This document shows, in pieces, positions 14,101-26,100 of a stretch of 60,000 nucleotides of DNA (its first letter is position 1; the number at the start of each line of letters is the position of its first letter). The position numbers and the translations under genes were made by a program. The stretch is from NCBI RefSeq assembly GCF_000003815.2, contig NC_049981.1:2011973-2071972 (forward strand), written 5' to 3'. Below the pieces are notes generated by a model. That model ran no database searches and was not told the origin of the DNA. It saw nothing but the letters and a program-made list of their open reading frames with translations. This DNA is from Branchiostoma floridae. Lineage: Eukaryota > Chordata > Leptocardii > Amphioxiformes > Branchiostomatidae.

Positions 14101-17100
14101 TTCCCATCACACAGCTGAGCGGGCTCCAGACAGATCGGGTCCGACACCGCGTGCGTCTCGTTCCAGTTCCGCTGGCAGGTCATCTGACGAGCGTTGCACT
14201 GCTTCACATCCGCTGAGGAAGAAAAGAAGTACACATTAGACTCGTAATGGTTGTCACTGCACTTTTAATGCACTAAATAGCTTGAAAGCTTGTCTGTGTT
14301 GGGACAATCTATGTTGAAGCGTATCTAAGGTCACGTGCTGTGGGTAATGATTATTGAATCACCACTTCTGAAGAAGGTTGACAGATGTGTGACCAAAAAT
14401 TCAAGATAAGCAATTTTGCTTGACATGTGTAGAATGAAAGTTACAAACTTCAACACTAAATAGCTGAAGAAACCAAAAACAAAGGCAAAAAACCCCGATG
14501 GATATCCAGTCTATTGCTGTTTTCTGAGTACCAGTACTCACCAAAAGGAGACCTGATGCAGTTTTCCTCGGGTAGTTCAAGCAGATCGCAGCCCCGCGTG
14601 TCCCACTGGATCCCGACTGCCACCGCATCGTTCCAGCAAGCCTCTGACATCTCATAGCAGTAGGAGCGACACATGGGTCTGTAAAGGGACAAGCACTCAG
14701 ATATTTGTGGACCTCTATGTCTATTTAAGTTAGATCAAGTCTGCAAATACAATTTGCAGGTACATTGATATTTGCGTTATCTTACAACTTGAAGCTGACT
14801 TCATATGGAAATTTCCTGTGGATCAAAACCTGAATAATGTTGTCTTCCTACATGCAGAAATGGGCTTTTCTCCTAAATTCAGCATTTCCTGTTGTCAATG
14901 TACATCACAATTGTTCCCAGACAACTTAGACTATGATCTTAGCTAGAAGACCTACATGTAACTTGAATCTGACTGAGTTTACTCCACAAAACAGTTTGCA
15001 CTGATTGTTCATATCATGTATATTTTTGAAGATTTTGACAAATCCCAGAAAAAGTTAAGTTGAAGTTGTCTTACCTGGCTCCTAGAGGAGTACACCTGGG
15101 GAAGAAGAACTGGCACAGGTAGTCTATGTAGTACGGATGGCAGTCAGAGATCTGCAGGTATTTCTCAAACTCCCCAAACACCACATCTTGGGTCTCATAC
15201 CCGAGGAACGGATGAGGGAACCTGGTCTGGTAACCGAGCGCTGCGCACTGGTAATGCTGCACAGGTTCACATCCTGGGAAACAGAGATGAATTTCAAATT
15301 AAGAGTGAAGCTTAAGATTAGTGATGCAATGAACACATGAAACACAACAAAAAATGCAATCAAAATGCAATGCAAGAAAGCTCGAAAATGTAAAAGCATT
15401 TAGCTGTATAAATAGATGATGGTTCAATCTCTTCTTCTGGATAATATCAAATTTTAATCAGACGTTTCGAACGACGTCCGTCGTTCTTCATCAGTGAAAT
15501 AAAAATAAAAGGTTACAACTCTGCGGAATAAGGAATGCTTCTTACGTTCTAAATAAACAAAAAAGGTAACGGCTAAGGTGTTCTAAAGTAAACATTTAGC
15601 TGTATGCGCTAGTGGCAGTGCAGCAGTAAAAAGTTTGAAACAGAACTGGCTCCTGCAGTTCCAAGAAAGCTACTAGGGGTCCCAAACCTACACTGCTTAC
15701 TCTTTGCCACAAAAGCTATCTATATCTGAAAAATAATGACCACAGCATGTCCAGAACTTGAGATATCAAAACCGGTTGCTCCGCTGCAGTACCGTAACAA
15801 GCTACTTAGGGGCCAAAAATCAAACTGTTTTGAGCTCTCAACAAGACATACCAACATATCAAATAGATACAATGCACAAAGGCCTTCATCAGTTATACTG
15901 TCCATCCACACACACGCACACACACCCATGCACACACACACACACACAAATGCTACCCGAAACAAAATCTTCTTGGCAAAAGTAATAGATGAATCCCTTA
16001 CCAGATGATGCTACTGCCTCCGCAGAGGAGCAGGCGTGATCCTCAGCATTGTCTGGAAACATGTCACATGACAAGGGTAACTCAAGGTCATCCATCATCA
16101 TGCAGTTGGACTGGAGATCTTCACACACACTTCTGCAGGGGAGAACCTGATGACACAAAAAGCAAACAAACAAACAAACAAATAAAAAAACTCAGTACAC
16201 GAGCATGTCCACACGTCACATGACAGTTGCACATTTCCACAGAAGAGAACCTGGGAGCAAAACAAACAAACAAACATCTGCACTTTTCCACTTCTGCAGG
16301 GAAGGACCTAATAAAGCAACAAACAAGCAAACAAACAAATAAAAAAGTCAAAAAAACAAATAAAAAAGCGAAGACATAAAGATTTGGAAGTCGTTACATG
16401 ATAAGGCCAGACAATGCCCTCTTACAGTGATTTTACGTTGATCTTCCAGTTGACATTAATACATGAAGAATTTTGTAGAGCAAATGCATAAACCAACAAT
16501 GACTTTTCTTGACCCACCTTTGTCCCATTCTCACACTTTGGGAAGAACAGTGTACAAGCTGCGACGTAGACGTTCTCGTAGCAGCTCTCTGCGATCATCG
16601 GCGCTATCTTCATGAGCTTTCCAAACTCTTCTGAGAACATGGCGGCCTGGAAGGAAGCGTGTCCAAACGAGTTGGGGAAGGAGACGCGGTGGTAGCCAGT
16701 GATGTGGGAACAAAAGTCCAGGTCTTCGGGGAACGGCATGCAGGAACCTGGAGGTTACAGAAATAAAAGGGTTAGCATCCATGTGGAGGTTAATCTGACG
16801 TTTAAACTGGCAAAGGCATGTATAACTGGCTGATGAAGCTTCTTTGGGCATGTATTTACCATCTACAAATGTATTTCTTTCTCTGTATGCACTTTGACAT
16901 GAAATCTATCAATGTTATTTTGCTTACCTATAGCTGTTACTGTAAAGTCTTCATTCAACTTCAATCAGGTTGATATGAATAGAGTGTTTCAGCAGGAAGA
17001 ACCTTCCACCATTTTGTATCATGGAATATTCTAAAATTTCTGGCTGTAATGTCACAGTTTTATCCATAAAACAACTTGTAACATTGAGAGGTTGCATCAT

Positions 17101-20100
17101 ATGTAACAGAAAACACCTTCCAATGCGTATCAATCTGGACCTTAAAGTGACACAACATGAGGGTTTAGCCACAAGAGTTGCCAAACTGAGAAATTGTCTT
17201 GCACGAACCTGTTCCGCAGTCCCGTTCATCATCTCCAAACGGACAGTCCCACTCCCCATCACACATCAGTGCCCGGTCCACACATGAGATGCTCCTGCCT
17301 GGGGTCCAGCACTCCAGCTCTTCCTCTGCGCACGACTTCGCCTCTGTAGGAACAAACAAACAAACAAACAAATAACATCAGTGTCTGTAAAGCAGCTTCT
17401 ATTTCCGCACCAAGGGCAGGATCTATTGAGAGTCAATTCATTCAATATCTCTCACAGACAAACAAACAAACAAATAACGTCACCCTCTGTATAGCAGCTT
17501 CTATTTCAGCACCAAGGGCAGTAACTGTTAAGAGTAAATTTGTTTAATCTCTCTCTCTCACAAACAAACAAACAAACAAACAAATGAACATCACTGTCTG
17601 CATAGCAGCTTCTTCTTCAGCAGTAAATCTTCAGAGTATTTTCATTCAATATCCCTCACAAACATACAAACAAGCATACAAACAAACAAACAAGCAAACA
17701 GCATCACTATATCCAAAGCAGCTTCTGTTTAAGCACCAAGGGCAGGAGCTGTTGAGAGTCTTTTCATTCAATCTCCCTCACAAACATACAAACAAGCATA
17801 CAAACAAACAAACAAACAAACAAACAGCATAACTATATCCAAAGCAGCTTCTGTTTAAGCACCAAGGGCAGGAACTGTTGAGAGTCAGTTCATTCAATCT
17901 CCCTCACAAACAAACAAACAAATAGCCCAGGTGTACATACCACAGTGCATCTCATCCTCTCCAAGCGGACAGTCCCTGTTCCCATCACACCTCAGGCTGG
18001 TGCTTAAACAGGTGTGGCCTCCAGACATGTCCCAGCATTCCATCTGGCCCTCAGTACAGTCTGATTCTGTGAAAGAGAAAAAAATTCTAAATTTAGTCAA
18101 CACTGTTTGCTGGTAGTTGTAGCTTTCATTTACTTACCATTGCTATTCAAGCAAAAGACAACAGTGGAGATGAGAGGCAAAGGGACATGGATTGACGAAA
18201 TAAAGAAATTTCTGCCAAAAGGAGAGAAACGTAACATAAAAGGGAATCATTGGGAACATTTTAATGGGCTGCAAAGACTGGAGGATGAATTTTCTCATGT
18301 TTGCTCCAACGAGAATCTTATTATGGTAGTGTGTGGTAGCATTGTTGTATTGTGCGTAGTCTAGTGGTTAGCGGCCCTGCCTCTGGAACTAGAAGCCTTG
18401 AGTTTGCTTCCGACTGTGTCGCTTACCTGAAATGCATGCTACCAGAGAGGGTTGCAGTCCTTAGGACGGAACGTTAAGCACTGTTCAAAAAGAGCTTGGG
18501 GAATCTCCCCAGTACAATGAAACTGTAAATACTGTGCATAGCATCTAACGTCTTTGTCAAGACCAGTGGAGACGAGGTCTTCAATTCAGTGAGCTAAAAT
18601 TGTATCGAGATCACTTTCCTTTCTCTATTATGGCTAGTAAACCACTTAAAGGTTAAGCTTGAGCCAAATTGATGGATAAAGAGTTGGACTGACCAGGGCC
18701 GACACAGTTGTGCTCAGGCAGGGCGTTGCAGAGGAGTGTTGGCCAGTGGACAAACTCTCCCAGCAACGGGTATCCACAGGAGGTGATGACATCATGGCAG
18801 ACTGAGCGGCACGGCAACCTGGGGGCAGATGTCAGGATTTATCAGTTCACTTGTTCATTCAATCAATTAATCTTTGATTCATTTGTTCGATCAATTTAGC
18901 GAGACCTGTCCAAACTCATAAGTGAGAGAGAAATAAAGTGTTTGAATCAAATTGTTCACAAACAAACAAACTAGCTCTAAGTGATTATTTTTTTTACACA
19001 AGTAAAAATCTATCATCTAAGACATCCTTTTTTTTACCTTCCTGAAGTTTCTCTTTAAGTCAGGTAATACCAGCTCAAAAAAACAAGGAATAGTCATACC
19101 TTCAAGTACCAGAGTTACCAACCTTGGATTGATGTGTTAAAAAATCTGTATTCTCCAAGAACTATCGTGCAGTGGAATTTGTTTTCACCAAGCACAGTAA
19201 AGGCATCTTTGCTGGATAGTTTCAGAGAACGTTTGCAAATAGATGTGCAAAAGATACTAGGTGTTGTGACATGTCGTTTGATGTTGTAACCAGCTGCTTC
19301 CCTGCCGCGTGCCTGCAAAGCTGGCGTGTTACTTTGAAGGGCGGTTATACCGGCTATATAGATACAGGTTACAGAAACCCCTTACATCCTTGGTCGAAAG
19401 TCCTCCTAGGAGACGGATACTCCAAACAACAAAGCTGCATCTGCTGAAGCCGACTTACACGTGTCATACAGTTCTGTCCCTGTGTGACTTAGTGCTCCAG
19501 TAGACGAGAGGGTGGAGAAGGAATTGCACACCCCTCCTCCACCATAAAAAGTCATGTGCAGGTCAGGCAAACAGGTAAAATGCCTGTCTGCCTGCTCATC
19601 TGTCAAATCGACAGGAGAATAAAAGAAAATAGATACAGTTCTTAAAGATTTACCTGACATCTCCAGGTGAGCACTCTGAGAAGAAGACAGAGCAGAAGAA
19701 AGACTCCAGGTGAGGATGACAGCTGGGAAGGAAGTCCATGGCTGTGAAGACTGCCGACGCGCCCATCACAGCAAAGTCCTGACTGGGCAGACCCAGGATG
19801 TTGGGGAAACGGGTCTGGGAGTACGGCAGACCGGCGCAGCGGTCAAACCGGATTGGCTGGCATTCTACAACAACGGTAAAAGGACTCAGGTTTCAGATTA
19901 CACAAATCCAAGCTTGTCAGAAATTTGAAATAAAAATGAAGCAAGACGCATGTTTCCTGTTGGACCCCAGCAATTTCCATCATGACCCCAGGAAAAATTT
20001 GATCTAAAGGCAAAACTTTCTCAACCATTATAAAAAAAAGGCACAAACAAAAAAGCTTACGAAGAAAAACATGGCTGTGGTATGTGTGGTGACTATTGAG

Positions 20101-23100
20101 AGAATTCATGTAGTTGCTTATTTTCTTTGCTCTCAAAGCATCTCAAAGTTTAATTGCTTCTTGTTGGACTAACCTTCTCTCTTATTATGTCAAGTAGAGT
20201 GGCCTGCATAGCACTTGTAGATAATCATTATGAAATAATGGCATAAACTAAAAGCAACAACAAAGCAACAGTTTGTAAAGATTGGCCTTACCACAGTCTT
20301 GTTCATCTTCCCCTTCAGGACAGTCAGGCCTCCCGTTACACACCAGGTTATGGTGCACACAGGACAGACTTCCCTCTGGAGATCTGCATCTCATCTGGTC
20401 AGGTCCACACTGCATGCCTGTAGTAACAGGATAAAAACTGTCAGTTTCTTTATCATTTGCGCACTCACTCACATATACTCATATTCACACATTCACTCAC
20501 TCACTCTTAATGGCACTTACTGAGTCACTTACTCATCTTCACACACAGTGTACCTGCAGACAAATATGAAAAAAACAGCTTCTTTCTCAATCCCCCAACC
20601 CACCAACACATACACACCAACCCACCTACTCATGCACACACACACCCATACACAGACCCATGCACCCACCGACCCACCCATATGCACACAAACGTATAAC
20701 AACACATACACATTTGTAACCACACACGTCACAAGCCCACCCAAACATACACACAACTGGCAACCTGCTCAAACACCAACCTATCAACACATATGCCAAC
20801 CCAACCACACATACATACACAAACCCTCTGGCTCATAAATATACACACAAACCTTCCCATACATACCACCCACACTCTCCACTTGCCCCCACCCATCCAT
20901 CCTCACTCCGGACAACCCTACCTTCCATGGTAACACAGGGTGTTGGCCCCCTGTCCGCAGGGTAGATGGTACAGTCCACAGGAAGCATGATCCCCTGGTA
21001 CACAGATGCACACTGGCGCATCACATCGCTACAGGCCCCTCGGCAAACGGGAATCATCCTGCTGTCCTCACAGTGGGGGGTCACCGAGGTACAGATCGCT
21101 GATGACATGTTGGGGTGGCAGGAACTACAGCAAAAGAGTGAGAAAGACAATGAAGCTAAATCTGAGAGAAAAATCAGTCACTGTTTTAACATTACACGAT
21201 GGTCTAAAAGGCCCTGAAAATCCTATCTTGTCAATCAATGTCAATCAACCATTTCACTAATGGCAACAATAGCTGATTGGTTCACACCTTTGTGGGCGGG
21301 AACTAGAAATGTTTTGGTCGCACCTAGACTAGCAGAATTTTTCCCGCGAACTTCCCCATTCAAATGCACGCCTGTCTCCGCCCCAATTGTTCCCCTGTTT
21401 GCATAGTAAACAATACCCAAGCTTTCAAACCGGTCATTCCCACGATGATGCGTCTTACTGATACAGCCCACTCAGTCCTTCTTTGCTACATTTTCGCCTA
21501 TTCTGCCACCAATATTTATAAAATACCGAAACTAAGGTCATGCAAGGAAATATCAGTTTCCGACATTCCCCGGGGCCTTCACCGCGCGGTCGACGGGGAC
21601 GCGCGGAACCCGTCGCCATTTGTAAACAAAATCTGCGCTACGCTTAACACACACGAAATTCACCGACAGAGTACGGATAGTTTGTCGATGAAGTCGACTT
21701 TCTATATATGTTTTGTTTTCAAAACATATCCATGGAAGCAACACTTCCCTTGCTACATATTTGCGCCCTTGATTGAGAAATGTACAGATTAAATTACCGG
21801 CTTGACTCTGGCCCTGTCCTGTTCTATCAGTAATCAACGCCTCGGAAATATCAACCTTCGCTTTCCGATTCAATAACGTATTCTTTCTAATAATTCATTA
21901 CACCCATGTATTTCTATAATGAACTACAGTTCGTAATTCAATACGGGCGGTAACAGACTATGCACAAGCCGCTGTTTGATGTGTCGGCTTGTATTCGACA
22001 TGCATGCCTTTTGCCAGTTCTGGCTAGTCTCTACCAGACTCCGGATCGCTGGAAAATCGTAGAAATGGAACAAATAGAGAGGAATATAACCGGCCAGGGA
22101 ACAGCTCGCGATCCCAGGATCCGACGATCGCGTGCTGTTCCCTGGCCGGTTATATTCCTCTGGCCGGCTTACTCCTCTGATTTGTTCCATTTCTACTATT
22201 TTTCCAGTTTACAAGTTTGACATTACTTAACCGGCATGCATGTATTTCTAATCACAAGGGGTACAGCCCAGACGTATGTTATTCAAGCATCTTTCAACGT
22301 TTCTATTTTACTGTACAAATTCTCCCGGCCCGTGAAGCGGTCGATAATGTTTCAATTCCTCGTGCCGACACAAAGTTTTCGTGAAATTTTGTGAGTCTCC
22401 TAACGATCACAGGTTAATAGCCGGAAGATTGCATGCATAATGCCCTACGACTGTACAAGCTGGACGGTGGTGCCCATATACAAAAAACTTGAAAACTACA
22501 GCAGTTTCTGAATCTCGTTTCCGAGGATTGGATAAGAAATTTACTATAGAACTCGTTCAGTTAAAAATCGCGGGCAATTAGCTGGCTTGAGGCACTCAGC
22601 GAATACAATAGAAGTATTTCTCACTTATTTGCATCTTGTATATCTTGTCTGCTTTGATTGAGGCCGACACAGCTCATTATAAGTCCCAAACAAACCCTTA
22701 CAGCCATGTGCACTGTTTGAAATAAGCACAAGCTTCATATTTTGGCCTATATCTTTTGATCTTCGTGAGATTTTTCGGCGAAAACAACATGGGCCTGGAG
22801 AACGAAACTTCGCCGCCATTTTGATGACGTCGTCTGTTCGCTCCAATCAGGCTCACGGGAAATACGGAAGGGAAATGTGACGAAATGTGGCCCAAAATTT
22901 GGAAAATAATCTTTAATTTCACAGACATCGGCGGAAAAGGATTGTAACTAAAAAATTATCGCTATGAACATTGACTACAACTTCAACAAATGTTTAGTGC
23001 GTAAATTAGAAAAATATCCCTTGAGGAAAATTTGCAAAGTTCAAAGTTCGGTCACCTATAGTAACCTTTCTTACGTTCGTCTGATTTGATAGGGTATTTT

Positions 23101-26100
23101 GAACGCAGTGTATTAGTGTCACTTTTGTACTTGTATGAATTTGAAAATTCAACATATCCTTTCTGTAAGTGAGTTTTGCTGTTTCTTGACATGACTACCA
23201 TACATTCGTTATTTTGGGAAATATTTAGCAATGTGTATCAGTGTGTAGACATGGACACAGGGCCGCGGTTGGCACCCCGCGTTGCCTTGGGCGGGGCAAA
23301 TTACCCTGACAACGCGGACAAAAGCATAGCAACCGGACCACCGTGTTAAAGATTGTCCCAAGGACAAGATAAAAAATGGGGTTATAGGAGAAAAACTTGA
23401 AACTATATCTATTTACTGCAACTGCGTGTTTATCAACTTGAAGGTAACATTTCAGTTTTATTTCAGGCATTTGGTCCATATCAATGACAATAATAAATAT
23501 AAAAAACATACAAGTCAAAAACACAAAATTAATACGACTTCATATGCAGTAAAATGTTGAGTAGGGTTAGTCGGTGTGTTTGAAGATAAGGTTGATTTTG
23601 GGTCTCCAGAATGCACTCAGAAGGAAGACATCTGAATGGAATGACCAGATAATGATGTAATTATTTTCTGAGGTCACAATGCACTGTACAAATGTGTTAC
23701 TAATATAATGTAATTTTCTCCTTCTAGCTTCAAAAACTATTTGCTCTACTATTTACTTAAGACTTTGCTCTAAAACTATTGTTGATCTTCATTATCAGAG
23801 AGCCAACAAACTTATATGGCTAAATCAAGATAACTTACAGCTTAACATCAATTATAACAGTACCTGTCGAGTAGCTGCTGCAGGATTGCTGTTGTCTCTA
23901 CCGAGGCGTTGAGGAGTTCTTGTTGTGTCCGCTGTCCGACCAGGTTTGGAAACACGGTGCTGTCCTCACGACCGGCGCAGAAATCATACTGCACTGGCTC
24001 ACAACGGTCGGCTGAGGACAGAGACACAGGACAGATACATAAAGATGTCTTAAGTCTCTTCCTTTACTAGGCTATCTTATCTGTAGGCTACATCAATCTT
24101 ATTTGCTGTCATGGTTTTAAACAAAGTAAACTGTGCCAGCTAAAAACCGTCAACAGGATACTAGATAACAGGGAACAACACAATCAGAGATGGCAGACTT
24201 CACTTCTTCTTACGGTGTACATATGGAAACTGAACTGCTTCCTCTGGCAGAAGATATGAACTGCACTCAGTACTTTAAGGCAGGCCCAATGGGGATAAAT
24301 GTGACCGTCTTATTTCAGCATGAGAAAAAGTCACTATATGTGTTATTTCCAATGATTGGGTTTTGGTTAACAGCTTTACGAATGCAAAAGATCTTCCCTG
24401 AGACTCCTTACCACAGCGCTCAGGTGACTCGTCGTCTCCAGACCGACAGTCAGGTCGCCCATCGCAGACCTTCCATTGGTCGATACACCTGGGTCCCATG
24501 TGATCCTCCTCCTCCCAGGGTCCCTCATGGTCCTCCTCTCCATCCTCCTCCATCCTGGAGTCATTGTGGTCCTCTCTCTTCCTCCTGGAGAGGACAGGGG
24601 AGTCACACTGGTGTTGCCAAACTTGGCACGAACCTTCCTCTGCTGGATATGGGAAGACAGAACTTGGTTAAGAAAGAAATTGGAGTAGCTTGCCTAGTGC
24701 AGTGGTTTGCAACCCTGTCGCTGAACCTGATTCTAGAACCATAGTCACAGCTTTAAATCTTTTTCAGTCTCGATCTTTTTCTGTCTCAAAACTTGATGTT
24801 TGGGAGGCCATGTTTTTTATTTTCATTGTTAAACATGTCATTTTAAGCTAACATGTAGAAGAGTAAGAATTCTTTATCAGTTTAATGCCATGAAGTTCAG
24901 ATTTTTGGATTGGAAAAAAATTTTATCAGTGAGGCTCAGTGAAGAAATATCAGGGCTGGGACAGATGGAAGGACGGGTCCTGAAGACATTCCTGCCAATC
25001 TGACAAAAGTATCCATGGATGAAGCAGATACAGTTCTTACTCTGAAAAAAGCTCATCTAGTTGTTGTTAAGCAGAAGCACGACCTACCACAGGGAATCTC
25101 GTCCTGTCCCAGCGGACAGTCCCAGATGCCGTTACACTTCAGATCGGCATCGATGCAGGTAACGTTTCCTCCCGGAGAGCGGCATGCAAACTCATGTCTT
25201 TTGCACGGCCCGGCTGGAAGAATAAACAAGTGCCCATTAGCAAACAAACAAACAGACAAACAAGTGCTCCACAATGGTAAAACATTGACTCCTTGGCTGT
25301 GGTGACCTGCTATTCTCTGGGAGAAGGGTCTGTAACTAGTCAACCACGTAGTCAAAGAACAGTGACGGCTCAAAGGGAGCTCCTTTGTACTGTAGTTTAC
25401 ATTGTAAATCCTGATATAATGTTTTTTGTGTGTAATTTTTGCATGAGCCAATTGATTTATGAATCGATCACTTTAAGCCTTAGTTAAGCATTAGTAACAC
25501 ATAGAAGTCTGCATTCTCAAACACAGTTTTGGTGGTTAAAAAGGTGTAAGTTGGTGAAATAACTTCTTATCCAACAAGTCCTGAAAGGTGACACCTTTGA
25601 TATGAAGAACAAAACTGAAGAATAAAACTTGACCATTGACTATTGAAAACATCTCATTAAACATCAACATGAACTGCAGCTGTGAAAACGAAATGTCCTT
25701 AATTTGAAGTTTAAAACGTGCGCTATGATATTTGCATAACTTACCACTCTCGATGCAGTTTTCCCTGGGGAGGGCATCACACATGATTGACAGCCACTCC
25801 ATGTCAATCATTCTGCCGCAGGTTCCAACCACCTCGTGGCACATGGACTGGCAAGGCAGTCTGTGAAAACACAGACAAAGTGTTTTCAAAGAAGCAATTA
25901 ATTGTCAAACAACATTTACTATGCATTATTATACATCCACACTGATTGGTTATTGGTTATTGGGTGGGCCGACTACTCTTTGCAGAGGGGCTGAATTATT
26001 GCGAGGAGCTTACAATAGGCGGGGCTAAATCGCAAGGGTCTGGAGCAAGCAGCAATTTGGCGCCCCTCAGGTGACCTCAATACGACTGTCGCAAGTGTCT

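Larger units (their letters stand above)
21125..23863. other. Large intron inside CRD19
   Basis: 2.7 kb between the two CRD19 exons. It holds GC/CpG-richer stretches (21540-21640, 22780-22870), a palindrome (22049-22207) and a promoter-like motif group (22795-22860). No frizzled-type exon is seen. Unlike most introns here it is poor in simple repeats. Confidence 0.6.

Noticed and set aside
22625-22819. Small gene starting at ATG 22819 ([12 protein letters not shown]...)
   Set aside because: 64 codons, no known similarity and no splice support; the ATG is explained by a YY1-type promoter motif. Kept only as a promoter candidate.
21125-23863. Gene boundary between an upstream CRD-array gene and a downstream LDLa/EGF/NIDO gene
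   Set aside because: The two flanking exons join in phase 2 to make one complete ten-Cys CRD, which is unlikely by chance.
24190-24744. Longest plus-strand open frame (184 codons)
   Set aside because: It lies across the LDLa2 exon and its introns, has no domain similarity, and is a Pro/His-rich antisense shadow of the acidic insert.
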